Positions 39,998 to 50,331 of a stretch of DNA of 64,000 nucleotides are shown here, in pieces. The first letter of the stretch is position 1, and each line of letters begins with the position of its first letter. Under the pieces are notes generated by a model. That model was not told where the DNA came from and searched no databases. It was given only the letters and a program-made list of their open reading frames with translations. The stretch covers positions 59,940,594 to 60,004,593 of the forward strand of contig NC_087067.1 of assembly GCF_963678635.1 (NCBI RefSeq), in the 5' to 3' direction. Both the position numbers and the translations under genes were made by a program. This stretch comes from Symsagittifera roscoffensis (Eukaryota; Xenacoelomorpha; Acoela; Convolutidae).

Positions 39998-41136
39998 CTC
40001 GATAATGAAGAGCGGCCTTTGCGTCAGTTTCTTGTTGAATACTCTTGACATACCCATTACAATACAGAGGGGGAGGAAACTGGGCTATGCTTTACCGGTT
40101 AAAACTCGATATGAATTGACTGAAAACCAAAAACAAAATGAAGTTGTTGATTGTCCCAATCATAGGGACGAAATTTGTATCTTGAGACGATTGAAGAAAA
40201 TAAAAGGTTCATCAGGTCTTGTGAAATCACTTAAGTCAGAGACAGACGATGGGCTATCGAGCTGTTCGAATTTTCCGGAACGGCCCACACTAGATGAAAT
40301 GCAGAGTGATAAACCAGTCCTACCGGAGATTGAACACTTAAGAGGCAAGATAACGGACGAACTGCTCGAATCCATCAAGGACGTACTAGAGCGGAACGAG
40401 GAAGTTTTTTGGAGACATAAAGCAGACATCGGGTGTTGTAATTTTGTTGAGCATAAAATTGAACTTGAAGAGAATGCGGTACCGCACAGGGAAGGGGCGA
40501 GGCGCATGACCCCACACAAATCGGGTTCATGTAGGAAACAGATAGAGAAATTACTAGAGTATCACATGATAGAACCATCCAAATCACCGTGGGCGTGTGG
40601 AGTAGTGATGGCCAAAAAGAAAGGCGACCAATTGAGGTTTTGTTGTGACTTTCGGTATCTGAACTCCGTCACAGTGAAGGATGTCTATCCCATACATAGC
40701 ATTGATGAGAGCCTATCGAAGTTAGGTGACGCAAATTTTTTTTACGACTCTTGATTTAGTTTCGGCCTTTTGGCAGGTCCCGCTGAGGAAGCAAGACAGG
40801 GACAAAACAGGGTTCGCTTGCGAGTTGGGGCTGTTTCAATGGAAACGGATGCCTTTTGGTCTTTGCAATGCCACAGCTACATTTCAACGGTTGATGGCGC
40901 ATGCGCTGATAGGTGTACAACCTGGTAGTGTGCAACCTGGTGACGTGGTAATAGCGACGTCCACACTAGAAGACCACATCGAGCGACTTGATCAGGTGTT
41001 TGCATGTATGAAGAGGTCGGGGCTAAAGTGTAAACCATCAAAGTGCGAGATACTCGAGGATTTGATAAAATACTTGGGCAGGATAGTGGACAGGCACGGC
41101 ATCAGACCGGATCCAGACGCAGAGAAGCAGTTCTAA
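39998..41136 (+). pseudogene. Reverse transcriptase (element C)
   Basis: The N-terminus (to 40754) has PHREGARRMTPHKS, SPWACGVVMAKKKG and RFCCDFRYLNSVTVKDVYPI. Eight T at 40735-40742 shift the frame; 40726-41136 continues with LDLVSAFWQVPL, GLFQWKRMPFGLCNATATFQRLM and the thumb (KCKPSKCEILEDLIKYLGRIVD). Where YVDD should be, the sequence reads VQPGSVQPGDVVIATS, a small local duplication, so the catalytic YxDD is lost. A further shift near 41115 leads to the connection domain. Confidence 0.85.
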
Positions 41137-42062
41137 CTTGGAAATGGCCAAAAACGGAACACCAGCTGATGAGCTTCCTGGGTTTTGCGAACTACTACAG
41201 GGAATTCATCAAGGGCTATGCGGACAAGGTATACCCGATGCAACACTTAATGAGACACAAGGGCAAGAAGTTCATTTGGAACAACGCAGCAAAAGAATCA
41301 TTCCAGAGAAAAAAGAAAGAGTTGTGCGAGGCACCTGTACTAGGGATGCCAACAGAGAAATGGATATACGTGCTAGATACGGATGCGTCGGTAGTCGCGA
41401 TTTCTGGAATTCTCCATCAGGAACAAGAATGGAACGGGAAGGCAGTCTTGAGACCAATAGCGTACGGAAGCAAAGTCCTAAGTGATACAGAATTGAAGTA
41501 CGGGGCGCCGAAAGCAGAGATGTTCGCGGTAGTTAATTTTGTCAAGAAATACAGAGCATACTTAGGCAGTGAATCGTTTAAGCTGCGGGTCGACAACAGG
41601 GCACTGAGCTGGCTGAAGACGTACTCGATGTACCAGAGCTACATTGGGAGACGAATAGTTCGCTTGGATGGGTACAACATGATAATTGAGCACAGAACAC
41701 GCGACAAACATCAAAATGCTGATAGCTTTAGTATGAAGACGGAGTTCTACGAGAGACAGGAACAGAGGGAGGCAGATTGGCCTGAAATTAGAGATGGCTT
41801 CTCCTTCATGGACAAAGAAACGTATGACAGTCTTCCACTCACGAGATGGCTAGACAAGTCAGGCAAACCGATAGAAGGTCGTCCCGAATTACCAGAAGAG
41901 CCCCAGAAGAAAACGATCTTGAAGAAGAAACGAAGGATATCGATAGAGATAATGCTCAAGTTGAAAATCGTGAGAGAGACGCTCAAGGCAAAAGGTTATG
42001 ATCTCAATCAGGTGGAAACGGGAGATACTCAGGTAGATGAAGACTTGTGGAGATTACTTTAG
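41043..42062 (+). CDS. RT connection and RNase H (element C)
   Basis: From about 41127 the frame carries the connection domain (FLGFANYYREFIKGYADKVYPM) and a Ty3-type RNase H with all four acidic landmarks: YVLDTDAS, APKAEMFAVV, LRVDNRALSWL and RDKHQNADSFS. It is thus the only apparently intact enzymatic domain of C's RT/RNase H. The tail (EFYERQEQ..., LPLTRWLDKSG) matches B and begins the long linker. Confidence 0.85.
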   Translation: MRDTRGFDKILGQDSGQARHQTGSRRREAVLTWKWPKTEHQLMSFLGFANYYREFIKGYADKVYPMQHLMRHKGKKFIWNNAAKESFQRKKKELCEAPVLGMPTEKWIYVLDTDASVVAISGILHQEQEWNGKAVLRPIAYGSKVLSDTELKYGAPKAEMFAVVNFVKKYRAYLGSESFKLRVDNRALSWLKTYSMYQSYIGRRIVRLDGYNMIIEHRTRDKHQNADSFSMKTEFYERQEQREADWPEIRDGFSFMDKETYDSLPLTRWLDKSGKPIEGRPELPEEPQKKTILKKKRRISIEIMLKLKIVRETLKAKGYDLNQVETGDTQVDEDLWRLL

Positions 42063-42850
42063 AAACTGACAGATGATAAACCCGTGAACGTAGGGAAGGA
42101 TGGGGAGGAACCGGAAGTCATGATACTGCGAAGAAGTGAAACAGTTGGCAATGCAGACTCTCCAAGAGGAAGCGTTACTGATGGCAAAGATGTCGGGCGG
42201 TCGCTGGTTGACAAAATCCCTGATACCATATTTGAGCGGACTCAGGTTAGGAAGAAGAAAGTGGCGTTAAAGAAGAAGCTGAACACCTGGGACTAGGTCA
42301 AGAGTCCGGGGAGTGGTCCAAGTCCACGAAAGATGAAGAAACCGGAGAAGAGAAAATGTACCGGGAATGTGAAGAATGGGATGAAGATTCGGAAAAGAGC
42401 AGCGATGATCAGGATAGTCTGTGCATGATACTGGTAGAAGAAAAGATGAGACACCGCGACAGGGAGCTACAAAGAGATCCCTCCTCAGGAACGTACATCT
42501 CGGATGAACAAGAAGTACAAGGAGGTGAAGAACTGGAGAAAATCGCGGTATCGAGAAAACCATTCAGGGAACTATCATGCAAGTCAAATGTTAGAACAAA
42601 TCTGGTGCCAGAAGACGATATGAAGATCAAGAAGAGGATACTATGCGTGAAGCTGAATGATTACATCCACAACCCTGGGGAAATGAATGGACAGATCATG
42701 GCACTAAAGGAACATGTCAAGGCGAGATATAGGCTGTCGGACCTGATAAGAGCCCAAAAGAATGACAAGATGACAAGCAACCTCTCACAATGGATCCGGA
42801 CGGGGTCCAAGGAGAAAGGGATCTGGAGGAAGACAGCTACAAGATCTTGA
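42063..42850 (+). pseudogene. Acidic RNase H-integrase linker (element C)
   Basis: Pieces 42084-42296 and 42356-42850 match B's linker, with acidic runs and the conserved LEKIAVSRK and VRTNLVPE/FRTDLQPF motifs. One GTCCGGGGAG block lies at 42304-42313. No known domain. Confidence 0.5.
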
Positions 42851-44122
42851 GCCAGTTCTACAAAGAAAGAAAAGAATTACTCTATCACACAGCTGATGGG
42901 GTGGTAGCGTGCAAAAGATAAGATGAGGAGAAGATACTACACAAGCATAGCTTCATCATACTACCACAATTATATCAGACTGAAGTACTATTCAGATCGC
43001 ATGACCAAATGGGGCACCAAGGTATAGACAAAGTACAACAGAGAATACTTCACAGGTTTGATTAAGGAGGCCAGGATTAAGGAAAGCTTGCGAGAGATGG
43101 GTAAATGCATGCCTAGCATGCCTGCAAGTGAAGGACCCAAGAAAGATGAAGTTCTTACTCAAGTCGGCTGAAAGCGCGGAATTTAACGAGGTGGTGCAGA
43201 TAGACCATCAAAAGATCTGCATGACAGATTCGGGGTATAACCAGATACTAGTTATAATAGACCACTTCACGAAGTTGACAGAAGCGGTGCCGTGTCAGAC
43301 AGCCTCGGCAGAGGAGACTTGTGACCATTGGATATCAAGGTAGCCTTTGTGGGGGACTTGACCAAAGAATTGATGAAGAGGTCACACATTGCTCAAGCAC
43401 ACTCAACGACATACCATCCTCAGACCAACGGGTTGGTAGAGAGACAGAATAGACTGTTGGTGAACATGCTGAGGGTATACTGCTCAAGATACATGACAGA
43501 CTGGGACAAATATCTGCCGCAAGTCGTAGGGGCGTACAACAGTACGCAACATTCAACAACGGGTATCAGTCCCTTCATGATGTTAACAGGCAGGGAAAGA
43601 GCAATGCCCCTGACGTTCTTTTGCCCTGAAGGGAAGAAGACGTCACCCCAAGCTTACGTGAAAGAAGCGATCAGGAAACAGCTGAAAATAAACGAACTCT
43701 GCATGAGGAACACTGCGCAAGCACAAATGATACAGCGCATGAAATCTGATGAAAAGATACTTCAAGCGAAACCATATGAAATGGGCCAGTACGTGTGGGT
43801 CTTCCAGTATGTCATACCGCCCAGAGGGAAAAAGAAACTACTCAAGAAATAGAGAGGACCATTCATGATAACGGAAGTACATCAACAAGGACGGTTCTAC
43901 CGCTTGAGTACGGGGCGAGCAGCACATTATGAAAATTTGAAGCCTCACGTCCCATCCCCAGAGGAATGGTGTGTACCACAGGACATGGAGGGACTTGAAT
44001 ACCTACTGGTGGAGCCAGCGTGTGAGGTGAACGAAAGAGGCACCAGAGAGAAAAATGATGGCAACGAAAACTTGAGTTTGGATGACAATGAAAAGATAGA
44101 AGCGGACTCTGAGGCGGAATGA
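42851..44122 (+). pseudogene. Integrase (element C), second Asp deleted
   Basis: The zinc domain (RSHDQMGHQGIDKVQQR at about 42985-43035, CLAC at about 43115) is spread over frames with stops. 43128-43343 holds the first Asp (QIDHQK). A deletion at about 43342 removes the segment with the SDNG aspartate (B 21150-21200). 43328-43852 holds LVERQ (Glu), the STTYHPQTNG motif and a complete stretch to GQYVWVFQ. A TAG at 43850-43852 replaces the tryptophan of KKWRGPF; 43865-44122 continues with TEVHQQGRFYRLSTGRAAHYENLKPH. Confidence 0.85.
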
Positions 44123-44125
44123 TTT

Positions 44126-44446
44126 GTGGAAGAAGACTGGAACGATCCGGAGCAAGGTGAGGTGCCGAAGTGGACAGAACCAGATATATCAATACCAGCG
44201 GGGACAAGGAGTGGCAATCGCAAACGGACAGGCATGAGGTACAACAGGTACGGAGATGATTTCCTGATTGATAAGATACAGCCCGATGACCTAAGCAAAG
44301 AGCCACTAAGTGTGGGCGAACTGGCAGCCGATGATGAATGGCAAATTATCAATGATAAAGAACACTACCCACAGGAAGACTACTCGACACAAGAACGGGA
44401 GACGGACCTGGAATAGAGCGAGATAGAGAGGAGGGAGAATACAAAC
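44126..44446 (+). pseudogene. Pol extension (element C)
   Basis: An acidic linker with YNRYGDDFLIDKI, matching B 21929-22318. A stop at 44414-44416 separates it from the macro-domain frame. Function unknown. Confidence 0.5.
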
Positions 44447-45229
44447 TTGAGGTTACTAGAATGGATGCGCGATGTCAAGAACGAAAACTGCGAAGGACAA
44501 AGCATTCAACAAGTCGACGTGTCAGCGAAAAAACACAGAAAAACGGAAGATCCCCTCTTCGGCTGGACGGCAACAGACAGGCCGCTCGACATTCCGCCAG
44601 ATAATTCAGACCCAGCATCATCGATGGGGGTAGGACTTACCCACACCGAAAATTTGATGACAAAGAAACTCAGGGAAGTGAGAGAAATGAGCGAATTGGA
44701 ACTGGATGGAGAAGAGCCAGAGCCTACCATAGGTCGGAATTTCAAAACGAAGTTTAAAATACCCAATGAATACTCGGAGAACATCCTGATAACGGATAGA
44801 GACTTCATCCTGTCAAACAGGACTAGCGCGATCTGTATCACGGCGGACATGAGCTTCAAGTCAAAACTGGAGGCCGACTTCAAGAGAGAGTACCAGAACG
44901 TAGAGTTTCTGTTTAGACAGAGACCGGGGCTGGGGGGAATAGCTGCGGTTCCACTATCAGTAGCACAAGTCCCAGGCAAATACCTGTGCTTGTTAGTGAC
45001 AAGGGTCAGTGAGAGGAACACGATCGATCCTGAACACGTGATGTTGGCACTAACGAGACTGCGGGACTTCATGATCGAAAGAAGAATAACGGAGGTCTCG
45101 ATGCCGGTTTATGACCCGAACAGGGGCAAGCTGAGCCCAAGGGAACTCTACGCTATCCTACACGTGGTCTTCGCAGAAACGGAGATAATGGTACATCTGC
45201 AAAAGAAATACTACCTGAGCATCGCCTAA
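44447..45229 (+). CDS. Macro (ADP-ribose hydrolase-like) domain ending Pol (element C)
   Basis: 260 residues, undamaged. Residues 1-100 are linker (with VGLTHTENL). The macro domain covers about 110-258: ILITDRDFILSNRTSAICITADMSF reads like the OARD1 N-terminus, then FKREYQNVEFL, GGIAAV, YLCLLVTR, LALTRLRDF, SMPVYDPNRG (family MPRIGCGLD), and VVFAETEIMVHL. As in B, the GxGIA loop and the OARD1 catalytic Asp are absent, while the fold core is conserved. Two diverged subfamilies thus keep the same variant, DPNRG, which suggests the variant was fixed before they split. Confidence 0.8.
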   Translation: MRLLEWMRDVKNENCEGQSIQQVDVSAKKHRKTEDPLFGWTATDRPLDIPPDNSDPASSMGVGLTHTENLMTKKLREVREMSELELDGEEPEPTIGRNFKTKFKIPNEYSENILITDRDFILSNRTSAICITADMSFKSKLEADFKREYQNVEFLFRQRPGLGGIAAVPLSVAQVPGKYLCLLVTRVSERNTIDPEHVMLALTRLRDFMIERRITEVSMPVYDPNRGKLSPRELYAILHVVFAETEIMVHLQKKYYLSIA

Positions 45230-45770
45230 GTCATTTACATGAGTGTCTTGAGTTGGGCATAAAAGAATCTCAAGTTTGGTGTTGGGGTACGGAACGGGTA
45301 AAAGGATCTTAAAAATGATTGGCATGACAATTAAAGTTTCAAATGGTTGATGGCGCTAAAACATAAAATGAATCTGCATGCTCTTAGAAAAACTTCCAAT
45401 TGAATTATTTTACTTGAACGAAAAGGATAAGGTTTTAACTATAACTGGCAGGGGGGAGTTTTAGGTTAGGAGCATAGCATGTTAATCTAAAGATCAAGTG
45501 TTATTTTCAGATTGATTTGGTAAAGTCAAATTGACTACCCAACTATACTCAACTGAAAGAATATGAAAGGTCTTGAACGAACCCATAGTCAAAACAACAC
45601 TTGAAGAAGTTAATTCTCAAGCACTCAAGTTGGTACGCTAATTCTCAAGTGGTAAGGTAATTCTCAAGTGGTGAGGTAATTCTCAAGTGGTAAGGTAATT
45701 CTCAAGTGGTACGGTAATTCTCAAGTTGGTACGGTAATTCTCAAGATCATCTAGAGGTTATAGAGATGGC
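45230..45770 (+). other. Gap between ORF1 and ORF2 (element C) with 19-bp minisatellite
   Basis: Non-coding. From 45612 to 45745 the unit AATTCTCAAGTGGTAAGGT is repeated about seven times with small changes. B's gap at the same place has a different microsatellite, so the arrays are local expansions. Confidence 0.7.
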
Positions 45771-46729
45771 AGATCGATTCTGGAAATCCATGCCCGCTTG
45801 ATGAGTTGTACAGACGCTTGAGGGACCTGGATTATACCCAGGTGGATGAGAGGATGGCAGTGATGCTGAATGCCATTCTTCAGCTAGAAGAACAAGGTGA
45901 ATGCAGGGAGTCTGCAACAGAAGCTGTCTTGATGGTCGGCTACACCACCGACGGTATATCCAATCAAGAGCCGACCAGGTGGCTGTCCTGGAATGTGGAC
46001 GGAGGAGTGAGGGGATTCGATTTAGCAAGAAATCCTGGCTTGAGCAATAATACCGAGTATGGCGCAGGGGATTTCCCACTACCAATCAGATCATCAGCAG
46101 ATCAGCGGACCAGAGCACGAGCAAGACACCATATATGACGCGAGCGCAACAAACCGTGCGCAAGAGCCGTATCCTTACCTCAGTACTCTGAAGAGAGAAC
46201 TTGAGAGGACACAGAGGGAGAGGAACAAGGCGAACCTCGACCGGGATCAAGCGAAGCTCGAGAGAGATCAAGCGAATCTGGAGAGAAATCAGGCGGTCAT
46301 CGAAAAGGACCAAGCGCTGATGGAACTTGATATGCTGAAGGCCGAGCACCGGCAAGAGCAAAGGGTGCGAGAGAACGCGGCTAATTGTGAACAATTAAAG
46401 TAGGAACTTGAAGAAATCCAGCGACGACAACGAGAGCTCGACATTCAAAAGGGAGCCAGGCCCAAGGAGCGAAAGGCCACAGGTTCGAGGCCGGAGTCAC
46501 GTATGGAGGTGGATGAGGCTCCTAGATCGAAGGGATGGTTCAACTTAGACCGCGCGGCCCAAGAGCATATGAATGAGGGGCTGGAGGTATGGATACCGAC
46601 TGAGTCAATGTCCTCCCTGCGTGGCCTAGAGACACAACCGATACGTCCATTGATGGACGTCGCACGGTATACCACGAGTTCAACCCCGAGCAGCAGTCAG
46701 GTGAGCGGCAGCTAGTCGCGTCTGAAAGA
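45771..46729 (+). pseudogene. ORF2 N-terminus and coiled coil (element C)
   Basis: Pieces 45806-46138, 46059-46403 and 46503-46715. The first matches B's N-terminal helices (LYRRLRDLD, TEAVLMVGY versus TEVLLMTAY). The second is a strong coiled coil with exact seven-residue periods (RDQAKLE RDQANLE) at about 46240-46325. No confident start codon: the frame before LYRRL is open without ATG. Confidence 0.55.
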
Positions 46730-46730
46730 A

Positions 46731-47604
46731 TTGAACGAGAGACTACAACTAAGAAATCTTGAGCATCCAGCAAGAGTGGAGCTACCCTCGACGTGGAGGG
46801 AGCAACCGATCAGGAGTGTGGTAATCTCAAGCTACAAGAAGAACACGGACAACCGCATGGATTGGAGCACGGCACAAAGAATCAGGAGGGATTGCTTCCA
46901 TGACGCGGCCTGGGTGGAATACCGCACGCAGCCACGTGTACCAGAGGGTGCGGTCCATCTAATCATAGCTGACGCAGCCACGTGTACCAGAGGGTGCGGT
47001 CTATTTAATCCTAGCATCTCAAATGCTGCTGACCCGGATTCAATCACATTGGCAAACGGGGATCTTGAGTTTCGCTGGAGCTGCGACGCCACAGATATTG
47101 GCATCACTTGAGATGCTAGGGATAGCAAGAGTATACACGGTAACTCTAATGATCGGGACTAATGACGTGTCCAGGTGGGGGTCAAGGAAGGTGATGAGGC
47201 TACATGACAAGATGAGCTGCATCCTTGAGGAATTGCGGATTCAAATGGATCCTGTCATACTCACGGTATGTACCGCTCCCTACAACATAAAGGCTGACCG
47301 ACACGCGATGGAGATGAACACGAAGGTGCGGAACCTGAACGAGGTAATCCGGCAAATACACCAGAAGAGTGTCCTTCCCATCGGACTATTGGATGTAGCT
47401 GAGCAAATGGAGCAACCCTTCCCCAACGATGCATCTTCAGATGGAATCCATTTCGATAGGCCTAGAGGAGTGGAATGGTTGAACGGCGTTTTCCAAAGGC
47501 ACATAAGTGCATTGGAGGCAGATTTGCTTGAGACGGCCCAATTCACGTTCGGCCCACCCCAAAACCTCCTTTCCTTGCCTCAAGAGATCTGTCCAGTCGC
47601 CTAG
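46731..47604 (+). pseudogene. SGNH hydrolase domain 1, nucleophile lost (element C)
   Basis: Frames 46731-47111 and 47023-47604. Block III (LMIGTNDVS) and block V (SDGIHFD) are intact. At block I the sequence reads LIIADAATC instead of LILGDSLVR. It sits in a partial duplication: GCAGCCACGTGTACCAGAGG occurs at 46929 and again at 46975. The duplication and a frameshift near 47110 remove the nucleophile. The domain follows the coiled coil as in B. Ends at a TAG at 47602-47604, probably premature. Confidence 0.75.
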
Positions 47605-49360
47605 GGGCCAGAATTGATTCTAGAGACAGCTCGAGGAGTAGTCGTACTAGACTACCAGGTTCCGCACCAAGGGAGGCTGAGGAGGCGATGTCGCCAACGC
47701 CTCAAAGTTTAACAGTGTCCTCGATGGTTGTAGTAGAGGGCAAGAGGGCGGAGAGGCTGGCGGAAACAAGCTGGATGAGATACCTAGAGAAAGTGAGAAA
47801 GACCGAGCTTGGGCTTGATTCTCGCGAAAAAACCAGAGGTGATAAGCGTACCGCGCTCAAGTAAAAGAGTTGAACTGTAGATGGGTAATGGGAATGGCAT
47901 GTTAGTCACGAATCTGGGAGGGGTGTGGAAATTGCTAAGGCCCTCCTGGTGCCCACATCCCCACGCGAGCCTGATCGAGGAAGTCACGGAGCGAGTGAGG
48001 TTAGCACTGACGGAAGATGAGGATCTAGCAACATTGGGTATAGTGCACAAGCTGATCTTACCTCAGGTGAAGGAGTCAGGCGAAAAGACGAATAAGCTAG
48101 GGTCGGCAACGAAGATGGGGCCGGGTAGTTGTCTTGATTCGACGTGTTGGAGTGGATAGCACTCCTGTGACGGACGGTCATGCGTTAGGATACAATCCTT
48201 TCAAAAAGAAGATCTAGTCACTTGGTTTGAAGACATCACAGAGAGGGAGAAGAGTGAAGTACAGGTAGTGGCTGCGTGTTACGCGAGTACCACTGTGAAC
48301 ATAGCATTAGGTCTGGGATTCTTCTCAAGGATAAGGATGTGCAGTCTGCAGTCACTTTAACAGTGTCCTCGATGGTTGTAGTAGAGGGCAAGAGGGCGGA
48401 GAGGCTGGCGGAAACAAGCTGGATGAGATACCTAGAGAAAGTGAGAAAGACCGAGCTTGGGCTTGATTCTCGCGAAAAAACCAGAGGTGATAAGCGTACC
48501 GCGCTCAAGTAAAAGAGTTGAACTGTAGATGGGTAATGGGAATGGCATGTTAGTCACGAATCTGGGAGGGGTGTGGAAATTGCTAAGGCCCTCCTGGTGC
48601 CCACATCCCCACGCGAGCCTGATCGAGGAAGTCACGGAGCGAGTGAGGTTAGCACTGACGGAAGATGAGGATCTAGCAACATTGGGTATAGTGCACAAGC
48701 TGATCTTACCTCAGGTGAAAGAGTCAGGCGAAAAGACGAATAAGCTAGGGTCGGCAACGAAGATGGGGCCGGGTAGTTGTCTTGATTCGACGTGTTGGAG
48801 TGGATAGCACTCCTGTGACGGACGGTCATGCGTTAGGATACAATCCTTTCAAAAAGAAGATCTAGTCACTTGGTTTGAAGACATCACAGAGAGGGAGAAG
48901 AGTGAAGTACAGGTAGTGGCTGCGTGTTACGCGAGTACCACTGTGAACATAGCATTAGGTCTGGGATTCTTCTCAAGGATAAGGATGTGCAGTCTGCAGT
49001 CACTTTAGAGGCTAGAGTCTGAACACAATTTGGTGACTGCGTTGAGCGTTGAGTCATGGCCTGGGGTGTTGCAGGTGACTCAGAAACACATCAGGAGCTG
49101 GAAGGTCGGTCTTGAGGCGGAAAAGGGATTTCCTATTAGCGAAGCCTATGCTCTGCCATTAAATGCGAAGTCCCTAGTAGGGTCAGTGATAACCAACCTG
49201 TGTGGCAGCCACTGCCCACTGCACATGGCGATGGTGGAGGTATCCAGCCAAAGGATATTGTGCATACCAGTAGACAAGGCCTTCTCGGTGCCCAAGTGTG
49301 TGAGATTGGCTCGGATGTCGCATCACTCACACATGCTATTGAGAAAAACCCGAGGAACAG
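47605..49360 (+). pseudogene. ORF2 C-terminal region I with internal tandem duplication (element C)
   Basis: After the SGNH domain, C lacks SGNH-like domain 2 and the central region: sequence jumps to the match of A 4530 onward. Motifs LRPSWCPHPHASL, GSCLDSTC and FQKEDLVTWFEDITEREKSE appear twice because of the 648-bp duplication. Each copy has the same stops (for example the TAG after KRVEL at 47878 and 48526). Confidence 0.65.
47711..49006 (+). repeat. 648-bp tandem duplication
   Basis: Copy 1 is 47711-48358 and copy 2 is 48359-49006, nearly identical (one visible change, G at 48072 to A at 48720). TTT occurs at both junctions. The near-identity in an otherwise decayed element makes this a recent event, or a possible assembly artefact. 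Confidence 0.85.
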
Positions 49361-50013
49361 TGCCGAGAGGACAGAGGGATGACTTGAGCGAAGTCTGGGA
49401 TGAGGAGCTCTTGGGCTTGGAAAGTGGAAACACAAGTGACCATGAGAAACAGAACGTGAAAGGGAAACCGATAGGTGGTGCTCGAAACATGGAGGAGAGC
49501 GATGCGGTACACGAGAAAACGATGGAAATTGAACCTCTCCTCGAAGCCTCGGGAGAGCGCAACCTTCGGAGCATCGGCATCACACATGGGGAGTGCCCAT
49601 GCCACTGTCTGGCACAAACGGTGTGGTATCCTGATCACGCAAGCCTCTGCAAGGTATGGGATGTAAAAGAAATTCGGTCGATAGGATTACCGTGTCACAG
49701 GCAGAAGGTGACGCTCTTGGTGGTAAGCACAATGTTAGCCTCGCGATGGATTGAGGAAAATGTGACGAAATATATGGAGTCGAAGACGCCAACGGCAGAG
49801 TCGGTATACGCGATATATTACAGCAGGAGACTTGAGTTGTTTGAGACTGCATGCAAGGTATTCGCCATACCAATGGAGGTCAGGCATGTATGGAGCCGTA
49901 TAAGGTTCTTTCCGTGGTTTCGAGCGACATTGACATCTTGGTTATACATGGTAACGAAGGATCATATGAGGAAATATCATAAGGAATATCGACAGTTCCA
50001 GGCCGAGATATGA
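49030..50013 (+). CDS. ORF2 C-terminal regions I-II (element C)
   Basis: 327 residues covering without interruption the junction that is broken in A and B: WPGVLQVTQKHIRSWK, LCGSHCPLHMAMVE, VDKAFSVPKCVRLAR, a linker, then LLEASGERNLRSI, HGECPCHCLAQTVWYPDH, IRSIGLP and PWFRATLTSWLY. This proves that regions I and II belong to one ORF. It ends at TGA 50011-50013 and goes on in another frame at 50023-50244 (RPLLTHRNAI, LHNSFCLNRES). Function unknown. Confidence 0.65.
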   Translation: MVTALSVESWPGVLQVTQKHIRSWKVGLEAEKGFPISEAYALPLNAKSLVGSVITNLCGSHCPLHMAMVEVSSQRILCIPVDKAFSVPKCVRLARMSHHSHMLLRKTRGTVPRGQRDDLSEVWDEELLGLESGNTSDHEKQNVKGKPIGGARNMEESDAVHEKTMEIEPLLEASGERNLRSIGITHGECPCHCLAQTVWYPDHASLCKVWDVKEIRSIGLPCHRQKVTLLVVSTMLASRWIEENVTKYMESKTPTAESVYAIYYSRRLELFETACKVFAIPMEVRHVWSRIRFFPWFRATLTSWLYMVTKDHMRKYHKEYRQFQAEI

Positions 50014-50022
50014 CCGGAGGCT

Positions 50023-50331
50023 TTGATGAGACCTCTGCTGACCCATCGAAATGCGATCCCGACGGGGTGGAAAAGAGTTGGTAGAGTGTCCAGACACAAC
50101 ACCAAGGCGAAAGAGTCGATACTAGAGGAAGACTTGGCGAAGAACGTGAGCCTGAGTCTTCACAATTCCTTCTGTCTGAATCGAGAGTCGAAGGTGAAGA
50201 GTTTGCCCAATCAAGCGAAGATATTGGGAGGAGATCGTGATTAGCTCCGATGATGAAGAAGCACTGTTGAAAAAATTCGCGGTGTCAAATAAGTCCGGGT
50301 CTAGTACCTCGAGGGCAAAGAACGCGAAATG
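50023..50331 (+). pseudogene. End of ORF2 (element C)
   Basis: 50023-50244 carries the last conserved motif LHNSFCLNRESKV. A shift follows, and the acidic tail (SSDDEEALLKKF) is coded at about 50240-50328 in another frame, ending in TGA near the place where A and B end. Confidence 0.6.

Noticed and set aside
45612-45745. Regular short repeats resembling a CRISPR array
   Set aside because: There are no spacers: the 19-bp units are directly adjacent. The genome is eukaryotic.
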